A DNA stretch of 64,000 bases from Gammaproteobacteria bacterium (GTDB taxonomy: Bacteria > Pseudomonadota > Gammaproteobacteria > Pseudomonadales > Azotimanducaceae). The stretch's first letter is position 1. Every line of letters begins with the position of its first letter. Positions 26,785 through 35,135 of this stretch are shown piece after piece. The position numbers were made by a program, and so were the translations under genes. The notes under the pieces were generated by a model. The model had not been told where the DNA came from. It ran no database searches and worked only from the letters and a program-made list of their open reading frames with translations. The stretch covers positions 36,280-100,279 of the forward strand of contig JAPPDJ010000018.1 in NCBI GenBank assembly GCA_028824555.1, written 5' to 3'.

Positions 26785-27276
26785 CTACTGGCCGTCGTCG
26801 CAGCGCGCCAGTGGGGTCTCGTCTCCGGGCCAAGGCATGATGGGAACGGTGGAGATGGCGTTCTTGGGGGAGCCGTCCACCAGTTTCTCGCTGTACACGA
26901 GATAAACGAGGGTGTTGCGGGTCTCGTCGCAGAAGCGGACGACGCTGAGGCGCTTGAACAGCGCCGAGCGGCGCTCGCTGAAGACGGGATCGCCGGCATC
27001 CAGCTTGCCGCTGATGCGGATGGGGCCCACTTGGCGGCAAGCGATGGAGGCGTCGGAGGTGTCCTCGGCGAGCCCCACCATGCTGGTCAGGCCACCAGAC
27101 ACCGCCCGGCTGACATGGCAGGCGACGCCTTGCACTTGCTCGTCGTCGAAGGCGTCCACGGCCACCTTGTGGTCGGGCCCCAAGAGCTGGAACGCCGTAT
27201 CGACCGTGCCGATCTCCTCCGCAACGGCCGTGAAGGCAAGCGCCCCAATGAACGCCACGGCCACCTTCACCGGCAT
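26785..27276 (-). CDS. creA: CreA family periplasmic protein
   Basis: A 163-residue exported protein. The signal peptide [21 protein letters not shown] precedes the conserved CreA body: [44 protein letters not shown] and [18 protein letters not shown]. The molecular function is unknown; the gene name comes from its neighbourhood to creBCD in E. coli, not seen here. An upstream extension of the frame is rejected because the signal peptide starts at MPVK. Confidence 0.9.
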   Translation of the reverse strand: MPVKVAVAFIGALAFTAVAEEIGTVDTAFQLLGPDHKVAVDAFDDEQVQGVACHVSRAVSGGLTSMVGLAEDTSDASIACRQVGPIRISGKLDAGDPVFSERRSALFKRLSVVRFCDETRNTLVYLVYSEKLVDGSPKNAISTVPIMPWPGDETPLARCDDGQ

Positions 27277-27503
27277 CGTCCCGAACGCAGTTCGCGGGCC
27301 CTGCGCGCGATGCCTCGGCCCGCAACAACGTCTATCCGACCGGAATCCTCTTGGCGCCATTGCCCAACTCCTACCCGCAAGCTTGCGTTCGCCTCGAAAC
27401 ATACTCCGAACGACCAGCGGTTGCAGACGGCGAAAGGGGTGTTGGCGCCTCTGCACAGCCCGCAGGCCCGCGCATCCCCAACAACGGTGGCGGCGCGCAC
27501 TTT

Positions 27504-27566
27504 CCTGTCACTCCCCCCTCGAGGGGGAGTCGAGAAAAGCGTCCCCGCTTTTCTCGGAGGGGGGGC
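27504..27566 (+). repeat. Type B palindromic repeat, copy B3
   Basis: One copy with CTCCCCC/GGGGGAG and GAGAAAAGCG/CGCTTTTCTC stems, loop TCCC. It sits in the 27277-27670 gap between creA and the F420-type oxidoreductase gene; the rest of that gap shows no gene or clear signal. Confidence 0.7.
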
Positions 27567-27670
27567 TTCTCGCAGGAGGGGGTGTTCTAACTCCGGTGCA
27601 GGCGTCCTTCCCTACGGCGCGGCCTCCGAGCAGAGCCTATAGGCCCTTTGATGGGCGGGCTTTGCCTTCC

Positions 27671-28579
27671 TTACACCAAGCTCGACAGGAACTCCAACGT
27701 GCGGGCGCGGGCACCGTCTTCCACATTCATGATGGCGGCGTTGAGGTCGGTGACGCCGGCGTTGCGGTAGCGGTCGATCTCGCCGCGCAGGGCGTTTTCG
27801 TCGCCGACGATGGCGATGTCGGCCGGGCCTTCGGCACCTTCGCGGTCCAGCATCGAGCGGTAGGAGGGTAGCTGGCCATACATCGTCAGGCCCTCGGCTA
27901 TGCGTTGGCGTGCCTCGTCCGGCCTTTTGGTGAGGATGATCGGGACGCCGGCGACGACGGTTGGCGCCGCGCGGCCGGCATCCTCCGCCGCCTTGCTGAT
28001 ATTGGCGACGATGTGTTGTTCCATCGTCTTCGGCCCCACCATCCAGGTGTTGGTGCCGTCGGCGAGTTCGCCGGCGACGCGCAGCATGAGGGGCCCCAAG
28101 GCCGCCACCACGGTCGGCGTGGGTTCGGCGCCAGGCACGGTCAGGCCCAGCGCAACCCGATACTGCTCGCCCTGATGGTTGACGGTTTCACCCCGCAAGA
28201 GCGGCATCAGCACTTCGAGGTATTCCCGCATGTGGGCGGCGGGGCGATCGTAGGAGAGCCCGAGCATGTTCTCGATCACGATCTTGTGGGAGAGGCCAAT
28301 GCCGAGCGTGAAGCGATTGCCCGTGGCAGCGGAGGCGGTGAGCGCCTGTTGCGCGAGTGCCGTCGGGTGGCGCGGATAGGTTGGCGTGACGGCGGTGCCG
28401 AGACCGATGCGCGGCACCTCGCGACCGACGATGGAAAGGGTGGAGATGGCATCGAACGAGAAGATGTTGGCCATCCAAAGCGTGTGCAGGCCGGCCGCCT
28501 CCACCTCGCGGGCGCTCTCGACGATGCCGTCGATCGACGCGCCGAATCCGTCGGCACCCACCATCACTCCGATTCGCAT
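27671..28579 (-). CDS. LLM-class F420-dependent oxidoreductase
   Basis: A 302-residue luciferase-like TIM-barrel oxidoreductase. MRIGVMVGADG opens the barrel; GLHTLWMANIFSFDAI, GTAVTPTYPRHPTALAQQA and GIGLSHKIVIENMLGLSYD match the F420-using branch related to Mer and FGD rather than bacterial luciferase. It probably transfers hydride between F420 and an unknown substrate. The start was set at MRIGV; the 25 residues upstream in frame are not family-like. It follows the MATE gene in the same direction with a 266-nt gap. Confidence 0.88.
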   Translation of the reverse strand: MRIGVMVGADGFGASIDGIVESAREVEAAGLHTLWMANIFSFDAISTLSIVGREVPRIGLGTAVTPTYPRHPTALAQQALTASAATGNRFTLGIGLSHKIVIENMLGLSYDRPAAHMREYLEVLMPLLRGETVNHQGEQYRVALGLTVPGAEPTPTVVAALGPLMLRVAGELADGTNTWMVGPKTMEQHIVANISKAAEDAGRAAPTVVAGVPIILTKRPDEARQRIAEGLTMYGQLPSYRSMLDREGAEGPADIAIVGDENALRGEIDRYRNAGVTDLNAAIMNVEDGARARTLEFLSSLV

Positions 28580-28671
28580 TGCCCGCTCCACTCGTGAATG
28601 AAGCGAAAACCGTACCACACCATCGGTCGCCGCCGACGCTAGCGCCGTTTCCACGCCACTTACCTCCTAGC

Positions 28672-28722
28672 CGTAGCTGCCAGCGAACGCGAGCACGCGC
28701 GCCCTCAGGGACGCGCTAGAGG
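28672..28722. repeat. Type E repeat fragment
   Basis: The segment AGCCGTAGCTGCCAGCGAAC and the following GCGCGCCCTCAGGGACGCGC palindrome resemble the stretch at 31969-32050 before cofD. It lies in the gap between the luciferase-like and MATE genes, which otherwise looks empty. Confidence 0.4.
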
Positions 28723-28845
28723 CTGCGCCGTTGAAAACGGCTGACGCGAAAGGGGATGACAGGAGGGGCTTCGTTCGGAGATGTGGCGTAAACGGGCGTT
28801 GGGTCGGCGGCCCGCCTGAGGGCTGTGCAGAGGCGGTAGTCCGCG

Positions 28846-30267
28846 CTAACGCGAAAGAACCGCGATGCGCTCCTCATTGCGGCTCGTGGAGAGCAGCCGC
28901 AGCCCCATCGCTACCGCGACGGCAGCTAGGCCCACAGAAAGGCCGATCCAGAAGCCATAGACGCCGAGTTCCGGGACTTCCCCCCAGCCATAGCCGAGCG
29001 CAAGGCCCACCGGGAACGCCAGCAGCCAGTAGCCGACCACCGAATAGAGCATCGGCACGCGGGTGTCCTTGTAGCCCCGGAGCGATCCCGCCATCGTGGC
29101 CTGGGCGTCGTCGAAGATCTGATAGACGGCGATGAAGAGGATGAGCGTCGCCGCGACGCCGATGACGGCGGCATCGTTGCTATACACCAGCACCACCACG
29201 TTGCGTGCCAGCACCAACGCCACGCTGATGGTGATTGCATAGCCGATCGACAGCAGGAACGCCGTCCGCGCCACCCGGGCCGCGCCGGCCAGGTCTCCGC
29301 CGCCGACATGGAAGCCGATGCGGATGCCGGCGGCGGAGCCAAGCGCCATCGGCGCCACGAAGGTGGCCCAGTTAATGTGGCCGGCGATGTTGTGCGCGGC
29401 CACCGGCACCACGCCCAAGCCGCCGATGAGGATGCCCACGGCGGCGTAGAGTCCCATGCCGACGAAGGACGACAATCCAATGGGAACGCCGATCTTGAGG
29501 ATGCGACCGATATAGACCTCCGCCGCTCGACGATGCTCTTCGCGCTGCCAAAGGCCGGTAGCGCGGAATGGCCTCCTTCGCCACAGCAAGACGATGGCAC
29601 CGAGTTCGAACCACATGACGATGGCGGTGGCCCAGCCACAACCTTCGCCGCCGAGTTCGGGCGCACCGAAACGGCCATAGATGAACGCATAGTTGAGAAC
29701 CCCGTTCAGCGTCAGCGCCAGCGCGGCAATGACCATCGGCCCCACCGTGCGGCCAAGCCCTTCCGCGCCGTGCCGAAGCACCATGTAGATCATCACCGGC
29801 GGCAGGCCGAACGCGGCAGCCTTGAGATAGCGCTCGCCGACATCGGCGGTCGCCGCGTCCACCCCAGCCGCAGCGAAAAGAACCCCGCCGTTGACCACAG
29901 CCACCACGGCGAGGACGCTGCCCACCGCTCCCACGATCAGCCCTTGCCGCACCACGCGGCCGGTCTCGGACCCGCGCCCGGCACCCATCATCTGGGCGAC
30001 CATCGGCGTCACCGACATGGTGCACCCCGCGAGCAGCATGAAGGTGGGCCAGAGCACATAGCCGCCGAGACCGACGCCAGCCTGATGCACCGCCGCATAG
30101 TGTCCGGCCATGGCGGTGTCGAGGAAGCCCATCGCCATGATGAAGAACTGCGTTAGGGCGATCGGTGCTCCCAAGCGGAGCAAGGCCCGCGCCTCTCGGG
30201 TGTGTGCAGTACGGGATGAAGTCACTGGTCGTAGGCGTTTCAAGAAGCAAGTTCGAAGGGACGACAT
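28846..30267 (-). CDS. MATE-family multidrug efflux transporter
   Basis: A 473-residue inner-membrane protein with about 12 hydrophobic helices in two repeats. LRLGAPIALTQFFIMAMGFLDTAMAGHYA is the standard N-terminal MATE block and the second half begins near IGVPIGLSSFVGMGLYA. MATE proteins export cationic compounds using Na+ or H+ gradients. ATG 30267 was used; a GTG at 30225 would still leave the whole domain. It is divergent from npdG, so 30268-30436 must hold both promoters; no clear boxes were found. Confidence 0.9.
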   Translation of the reverse strand: MSSLRTCFLKRLRPVTSSRTAHTREARALLRLGAPIALTQFFIMAMGFLDTAMAGHYAAVHQAGVGLGGYVLWPTFMLLAGCTMSVTPMVAQMMGAGRGSETGRVVRQGLIVGAVGSVLAVVAVVNGGVLFAAAGVDAATADVGERYLKAAAFGLPPVMIYMVLRHGAEGLGRTVGPMVIAALALTLNGVLNYAFIYGRFGAPELGGEGCGWATAIVMWFELGAIVLLWRRRPFRATGLWQREEHRRAAEVYIGRILKIGVPIGLSSFVGMGLYAAVGILIGGLGVVPVAAHNIAGHINWATFVAPMALGSAAGIRIGFHVGGGDLAGAARVARTAFLLSIGYAITISVALVLARNVVVLVYSNDAAVIGVAATLILFIAVYQIFDDAQATMAGSLRGYKDTRVPMLYSVVGYWLLAFPVGLALGYGWGEVPELGVYGFWIGLSVGLAAVAVAMGLRLLSTSRNEERIAVLSR

Positions 30268-30436
30268 TCTGCCTATGCGGGGCCGATCGGGCACGCGCTG
30301 CGCCCCTATGAACCGCGTGCTACGCCGCAAGCTCCAAGTATCGGCGATAATGCGCCGCCGCCAGCTTTGGGCGGCGCGTTGCGCCAGTGAGGCACGGCGA
30401 CAAGCAAAGCATCACCAGCCCCTCGGGAGGACCCTC

Positions 30437-31102
30437 GTGGCGACAAGCGAATCCATTGCCATTCTCGGCGGCACCGGCGATCTTGGCACGGGCCTTGCCA
30501 TCCGCTGGTCCCGCGCCGGTCACCGCATCATCATCGGCTCCCGGACGCTGCCCAAGGCGCAGGCGGCGGTAGCCAACTTGCACGAGATCAGCCCCGCGAC
30601 CCCCGCCGATGCCTTGGAGAACGCCGATGCCGCTACCGCTGGCGACATCGTGGTGCTGACGGTGCCGGCGGAATACCAGATCTCCACGCTCGAGACGGTG
30701 CGCGAGGGCCTCGCCGGCAAGATCCTCATCGACGTGACCGTGCCGCTGGTTCCACCTCGCGTGGGGACGGTGCAGTTGCCGCCGGAAGGCAGCGCCGGCA
30801 AGCGGGCGCAGGACTACCTCGGCGACGACGTGATGGTGGTTTCTGCCTTCCAGAACGTGGCCGCGCACCTGCTCAAGGAAGACGTGAAGATCGAATGCGA
30901 TGTGCTGGTGGCGGGCAACAAGCGCGCCGCCCGCGAGAAGGTGATCACGCTTGCCACCGAGGCGGGAATGCGAGCTTGGCACGCTGGCCCCATCGACAAC
31001 GCCGCCGCCGCCGAGGCGCTCACGAGCATCCTCATCCAGATCAACCGCCGGCACGAGATTTCCCACTCCGGAATCCAAATCGTCGGTCAGGCCGACCACT
31101 AG
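30437..31102 (+). CDS. npdG: NADPH-dependent F420 reductase
   Basis: A 221-residue Rossmann-fold enzyme that exchanges hydride between NADP(H) and coenzyme F420, supplying F420H2 to F420-dependent oxidoreductases. AILGGTGDLGTGLAIRWSRAGH is the dinucleotide-binding motif, GSRTLPKA carries residues that bind the NADP 2'-phosphate, and the FNO-like segments VVLTVPAEYQ, SAFQNVAAHLL and AGPIDNAAAAEALTS follow. GTG 30437 is chosen because GGGAGG lies 6 nt upstream and the motif begins at once. It heads a collinear group with cofE, cofD and cofC. Confidence 0.94.
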   Translation: MATSESIAILGGTGDLGTGLAIRWSRAGHRIIIGSRTLPKAQAAVANLHEISPATPADALENADAATAGDIVVLTVPAEYQISTLETVREGLAGKILIDVTVPLVPPRVGTVQLPPEGSAGKRAQDYLGDDVMVVSAFQNVAAHLLKEDVKIECDVLVAGNKRAAREKVITLATEAGMRAWHAGPIDNAAAAEALTSILIQINRRHEISHSGIQIVGQADH

Positions 31103-31132
31103 GGCCGCTTACATTCCCAGGGCACAGCCGCC

Positions 31133-31906
31133 ATGACGTCCATCTCCATCGTGCCCGTGCGGGGCGTGCCGATGGTGCAGGCGGGGGATGACATCGCCGC
31201 GCTGCTGCAGGGTGCCATCGCCGCCAGCAACCTCGCGCTTGAGGACGGCGATATCCTCGCCGTGGCGCAGAAGATCGTCTCCAAGGCGGAAGGCCGCCTC
31301 ATTCGGCTGGCGGACGTGACGCCCACGGAGGCGGCAACGGAACTGGCCGAGAAGGTCGAGAAAGACCCACGCCTCGTGCAGCTCATCCTCGACGAATCCA
31401 CGGAAGTCGTCCGGCACAAGCCCGGTGTGCTCATCGTCCGGCACCGGCTCGGGCTCGTCGGCGCCCACGCTGGCATCGATCAATCCAACATCGATCACGG
31501 CGAAGGCGAGGACGAAGGCGCAGCGCTGTTGCTGCCGGAAGACCCCGATGCCTCCGCCGCTCGCCTGCGCGATGCCGTGCGCGCCGCCAGCGGCGTCGAC
31601 GTTGGCGTGCTCATCACCGACAGCGCGAACCGACCTTGGCGGCTCGGCACCATCGGCGTCGCCATCGGCGCGGCGGGACTCAACGTGCTCGACGACCGCC
31701 GCGGAGGCAGCGACATCTTCGGTCGAGAACTGAAAGTCACGCTGATCAACCGCGCCGACAGCATCGCCACCGCGGCAACCTTGGCGATGGGGGAAACGGA
31801 CGAGCGCACCCCCGCCGCCATCGTCCGAGGCTTCCCCATCGAGCGCGATGCGGGGCAAGTGGCTGCCGACATCAACCGCCCCTTGGATGAGGACCTGTTT
31901 CGGTGA
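31133..31906 (+). CDS. cofE: Coenzyme F420-0:L-glutamate ligase
   Basis: A 257-residue GTP- and metal-dependent ligase that adds the first gamma-linked glutamates to F420-0. The family blocks are all present: PVRGVPMVQAGDD near the N-terminus, GDILAVAQKIVSKAEGR, VLIVRHRLGLVGAHAGIDQSN, VGVLITDSANRPWRLG and GGSDIFGREL. It is a stand-alone CofE; the actinobacterial FbiB has an added nitroreductase domain, absent here. It begins 30 nt after npdG. Confidence 0.96.
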   Translation: MTSISIVPVRGVPMVQAGDDIAALLQGAIAASNLALEDGDILAVAQKIVSKAEGRLIRLADVTPTEAATELAEKVEKDPRLVQLILDESTEVVRHKPGVLIVRHRLGLVGAHAGIDQSNIDHGEGEDEGAALLLPEDPDASAARLRDAVRAASGVDVGVLITDSANRPWRLGTIGVAIGAAGLNVLDDRRGGSDIFGRELKVTLINRADSIATAATLAMGETDERTPAAIVRGFPIERDAGQVAADINRPLDEDLFR

Positions 31907-31968
31907 GCCGCCTCCGGCCCGGCAAGGCACTAGGAGGCTTTGCCGCAAATGCGGCGCTGGCTTCGAGC

Positions 31969-32053
31969 CGTAGCTGCGAGCGAATGCGAGCGCGAAGGCC
32001 AGCAGTTCGCGCAGCGAACTGCCAACGCGCCAGCAAGGGCGCGCCAGCCCCGC
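31969..32053. repeat. Type E palindromic repeat between cofE and cofD
   Basis: A perfect hairpin GCAGTTCGC (32002-32010) / GCGAACTGC (32014-32022) with loop GCA is followed by a GGCGCG-type palindrome and ends directly before the cofD ATG. Related copies are at 33961 and, in part, 28672 and 45908. It could affect the ratio of cofE and cofD expression. Confidence 0.55.
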
Positions 32054-32054
32054 G

Positions 32055-33026
32055 ATGACGATCCTTGCCCTCACCGGCGGCGTCGGCGGTGCCAAGCTCT
32101 GTCTTGGCCTCGCCCGGGTGCTCGCGCCGGAAGAAGTGGTTTTCGTGGTCAACACCGGCGATGACTTCGAGCACCTTGGCTTCCACATCTCGCCCGACGT
32201 GGACACCCTTACCTACACGCTGGCCGATGCCGCCAACCCCGTTGCCGGCTGGGGCCGGCAAGGCGAGACCTGGCACTTCATGGAAGCGCTCGAAGAGCTC
32301 GGTGGCGAGACCTGGTTCCGGCTCGGGGACAAGGACCTCGCCTTGCACGTGCGCCGTCGGGAACTCCTCGCAGCCGGGCAATCCCTCACGGCGGCCACCG
32401 CGCAAATCGCCCAAGGTCTTGGCGTTAGGCATCGAATCCTGCCCATGTCCAACGATCCGGTGCGGACGCTAGTACACACTGCGGATGGACCTCTCGCCTT
32501 CCAGCACTACTTCGTCCGCGACCGCTGCGCCCCGGAGGTCACCGGCTTCGACTTCCACGGCGCCGCAAGCGCCAGCGTCAATCCGGCGATCCCGTTCGAT
32601 CAGGTGACGGGCATCGTCATCTGCCCGTCAAACCCCTTCGTGTCAGTGGACCCGGTGCTGGCCGTGCCCGGCATGCGCGAGGGAGTCCGGCGTTCAGGGG
32701 CGCCGGTGGTGGCTGTTTCGCCCATCGTCGGCGGCGCTGCCATCAAGGGTCCTACGGCGAAGATGATGCAAGAGCTTGGCGTCCCGGCCACCACCGTGGA
32801 AGTTGCGAAGCACTACGCCCAGCGCGCCGACGGCGGTGCGCCGATCGTCACCGGCTTCGTCATCGATGCCGTGGATGCGGATGCAGAGGGTGAAGTGCAG
32901 GCGCTTGGCCTCTCGACAACCGTGGCACAAACGGTGATGCGCTCTCTCGACGACCGCGTCGATCTCGCTCGTGTTGTGCTCGATTTCCTAGGCGCCAGCG
33001 CCGCAGCACCGGGCCTTAAGGCCTAG
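32055..33026 (+). CDS. cofD: 2-phospho-L-lactate (or PEP/3PG) transferase
   Basis: A 323-residue enzyme that joins the nucleotide-activated phospho-acid to FO, yielding F420-0 or its dehydro or glyceryl variant. LTGGVGGAKLCLGLARVL is the N-terminal nucleotide-binding block. VVNTGDDFEHLGFHISPDVDTLTYTLA and ICPSNPFVSVDPVLAVPGM are diagnostic, as is SPIVGGAAIKGPTAKMM. Which phospho-acid is used (lactate, enolpyruvate or glycerate) cannot be seen. It is 148 nt from cofE, separated by a type E repeat, and 5 nt from cofC. Confidence 0.96.
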   Translation: MTILALTGGVGGAKLCLGLARVLAPEEVVFVVNTGDDFEHLGFHISPDVDTLTYTLADAANPVAGWGRQGETWHFMEALEELGGETWFRLGDKDLALHVRRRELLAAGQSLTAATAQIAQGLGVRHRILPMSNDPVRTLVHTADGPLAFQHYFVRDRCAPEVTGFDFHGAASASVNPAIPFDQVTGIVICPSNPFVSVDPVLAVPGMREGVRRSGAPVVAVSPIVGGAAIKGPTAKMMQELGVPATTVEVAKHYAQRADGGAPIVTGFVIDAVDADAEGEVQALGLSTTVAQTVMRSLDDRVDLARVVLDFLGASAAAPGLKA

Positions 33027-33031
33027 CCGAC

Positions 33032-33766
33032 GTGACGAGCAAAACCGATATCCCGCCGCGCAGCAGCTTGCGGAGCGAACGGCGGGCGCCGCAAGGGCGG
33101 GCCGGAATTTGGGCGTTGCTGCCGTTCAAGGGTGCCGCCGGTGCCAAGAAGCGCCTCGCCTCAGCGCTCGACCCGACCGAGCGCGAAGGGCTCGTGCTGG
33201 CGATGGTACGGGACGTGCTCGACGCTCTGGTCGGCAGTCGCTTGCTGGCCGGCACCGTCATCGTCTCCCGGGCCCCGGTGGCGGCGCAGCTCGCCACCGA
33301 GTTTGGCGTTGAGGTGTTCGCCGACAGCGCCGCGGACCTTTCCGGAGCGGTCGTCGAGGCCGGCGAATACGTGGCGCGAAGCCGAGGCGCCACGGGAACC
33401 CTGTTCGTTCCCGGCGACGTGCCGCTCGTGACGCCAGCCGAGATCGACACCGTGCTGCATGGCCACAGCACCGTGACGCTGGTCCCGGACGCAAACGACG
33501 TCGGCACCAACGCCGCCGCCTGTTCGCCACCGAACGCCTTCGAGTACCTCTTCGACGGCAAGAGCTTCAAGCCCCACATTGCCGCCGCCCGCAGAGCGGG
33601 CCTGGAACCTCGCATCGTCCGGCTGCCCGGCTTCGGCCTCGACGTGGACACCATCGACGAACTCCGCACCCTGGCCGCCAAGGCGCAGAGCACCCGCACC
33701 GACGATTTCCTCAAGCGCAGCGGAATCGCCGAACGGATCACGGGGGCCCGCTTGCACTCGGCGTAG
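33032..33766 (+). CDS. cofC: 2-phospho-L-lactate (phospho-acid) guanylyltransferase
   Basis: A 244-residue nucleotidyltransferase that activates the phospho-acid for CofD. WALLPFKGAAGAKKRLAS resembles the GTP-binding start of CofC/FbiD; FVPGDVPLVTPAEI, VPDANDVGTNAAACSPP and LPGFGLDVDTIDEL are family blocks. GTG 33032 lies 5 nt after the cofD stop and an N-terminal extension of about 24 residues precedes the domain. The stop TAG merges with a CAGCCTGTC repeat core. With fbiC, cofD and cofE this completes the known F420 route. Confidence 0.94.
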   Translation: MTSKTDIPPRSSLRSERRAPQGRAGIWALLPFKGAAGAKKRLASALDPTEREGLVLAMVRDVLDALVGSRLLAGTVIVSRAPVAAQLATEFGVEVFADSAADLSGAVVEAGEYVARSRGATGTLFVPGDVPLVTPAEIDTVLHGHSTVTLVPDANDVGTNAAACSPPNAFEYLFDGKSFKPHIAAARRAGLEPRIVRLPGFGLDVDTIDELRTLAAKAQSTRTDDFLKRSGIAERITGARLHSA

Positions 33767-34012
33767 CAGCCTGTCTCACAACTACCGCATGGGCGTGCCG
33801 GAGAAGCTCGGACTTGCGACGGGCGGGCCGTTGGAGGGAAGGCATTCTGCTTTCCCTGGCACCGAGAGGCGCCTTCCTATTGCAAGTCGCGATCAGCGCG
33901 CCAGAGGCGCGCAGGGAAGGCAGAATGCCTTCCCTCCAAAGGCCCGCCTCGTTCACGGGCTAGCAGTTCGCGCCAGTGAACTGCCGACGCGCCCTTCAGG
34001 GCGCGCTAGCCC
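33767..34012. repeat. Composite repeat: C core, type A variant copy 4, type E copy
   Basis: CAGCCTGTC follows the cofC stop. At 33831-33940 the outer arms TTGGAGGGAAGGCATTCTGC and its near-complement form a long inverted repeat, with internal hairpins such as GGAAGGCA/TGCCTTCC. At 33963-34012 a type E element (GCAGTTC/GAACTGC, GCGCCC/GGGCGC) follows. No gene is seen in this 334-nt gap. Confidence 0.65.
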
Positions 34013-34100
34013 CGAGGCAACGGCATCGGGGAGAATGGACCCCTCGTATTGCAGAGCCGGCGCGGCAACGAGTGCGTCGCGCCGCGAAGGGCAGGATTTC

Positions 34101-34400
34101 ATGGCAGCCAAACCGAAACGCCACCGAGTGTTGCTGCGGCTGCCAGTGGATCTGCATGCGCAAGTGGTGGAGGCGGCTCGCCGCTACGGGCGTAGCGCCA
34201 ACTCGGAGATGGTGGCCCGGCTCGAGCACTCGCTGCGCGGCGTGTCGCAGCAGGAGTCCGCCATCGAGCCGCCGCTCTTGCCCTACGTCGAGACGACCTT
34301 CCGTCGTGACCTCAGCCAGCAGGAAACCCAACTCCTGCTTTGCTTCCGACGGCTCTCGAGCGGTCAGCGACAGGGGTTGATGGACCTGCTGATGCAGTGA
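34101..34400 (+). CDS. Arc/MetJ-type ribbon-helix-helix protein
   Basis: A 99-residue protein. The N-terminal half (RVLLRLPVDLHAQVVEAARRYGRSANSEMVARLEHSL) has the ribbon-helix-helix pattern of Arc-family DNA-binding proteins: a basic strand, two helices and the SANSEM turn. The C-terminal half is helical and may mediate oligomer contacts. Target unknown; no toxin gene is adjacent. ATG 34101 has AGG 6 nt upstream. Confidence 0.75.
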   Translation: MAAKPKRHRVLLRLPVDLHAQVVEAARRYGRSANSEMVARLEHSLRGVSQQESAIEPPLLPYVETTFRRDLSQQETQLLLCFRRLSSGQRQGLMDLLMQ

Positions 34401-34439
34401 ACGTTGGCCCGCCCCTTCCTTGGAAAGGGTGTCTCGCCC

Positions 34440-35135
34440 CTACGGCGCGCTTGCTCCCTCGCCCGTTTCGGCGATTTCCGCTGCCCGCCGCTTCATCCAT
34501 GCCTCACGCAGGTACACATAGGGGTCGCCGGTGATTTCGGCGTCGAGGTGCAGGTTCTCCGAGCGTTGTCGGATCACCCACATCGCCGTCAGCGCCGCCC
34601 TCGGCGGCAGATCGATGTAGGTCTGCGGCATGGCTCCGAAGCCCACCACCGTGCCGATGGCGTCGCGGACGTTGCTCGAACCCACGAACGGGATCATCAG
34701 GTAGGGGCCGGGTTCGATGCCCCACACCGCAAAGGTCTGGCCAAAGTCCTCCCGATGGTGCGCCAGACCCATGTGCGCCGCCGGATCGAACAGACCGCCG
34801 ATGCCGAGCGTGCTGTTGACGAGGAAGCGGGCGGTATCGGCCACCGCGAGATCGGGCCGGCCTTGCAGCAGTTGATTGATGGCGGTGCGCGGCTCGCGCA
34901 GGTTGTCGAGGAAGTTGCCGATGCCGGCGCGGATGGGTGCCGGCACGATGCGCGCATAGCCGCTGGCCACCGGCCGCACCACTGCCCGGTCGAAGGCACC
35001 GTTGACGAACAGGATGTTGCGGTTCAGCGGCTCCAGCGGATCGTCTGCGCTCGCCGCTGGCGTTGCGGGTGCCGCGAATGCCGCCAGCGCTACGAGAACG
35101 GTGGCGAACGCCTTGCCCGACGAAGGCACGCGCAT
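34440..35135 (-). CDS. mlaA: MlaA (VacJ) family outer-membrane lipid-asymmetry protein, without lipobox
   Basis: A 231-residue protein of the Mla pathway, which removes phospholipids from the outer leaflet of the outer membrane. DDPLEPLNRNILFVNGAFDRAVVRPVASGY, NFLDNLREPRTAINQLLQG, RFLVNSTLGIGGLFDPA and EDFGQTFAVWGIEPGPYLMIPF are classic MlaA segments. The signal peptide is Sec type and the protein contains no cysteine, so it cannot be a lipoprotein as E. coli MlaA is. Its ATG overlaps the TGA of the upstream nitroreductase gene by one base. No other mla gene is in the window. Confidence 0.92.
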   Translation of the reverse strand: MRVPSSGKAFATVLVALAAFAAPATPAASADDPLEPLNRNILFVNGAFDRAVVRPVASGYARIVPAPIRAGIGNFLDNLREPRTAINQLLQGRPDLAVADTARFLVNSTLGIGGLFDPAAHMGLAHHREDFGQTFAVWGIEPGPYLMIPFVGSSNVRDAIGTVVGFGAMPQTYIDLPPRAALTAMWVIRQRSENLHLDAEITGDPYVYLREAWMKRRAAEIAETGEGASAP

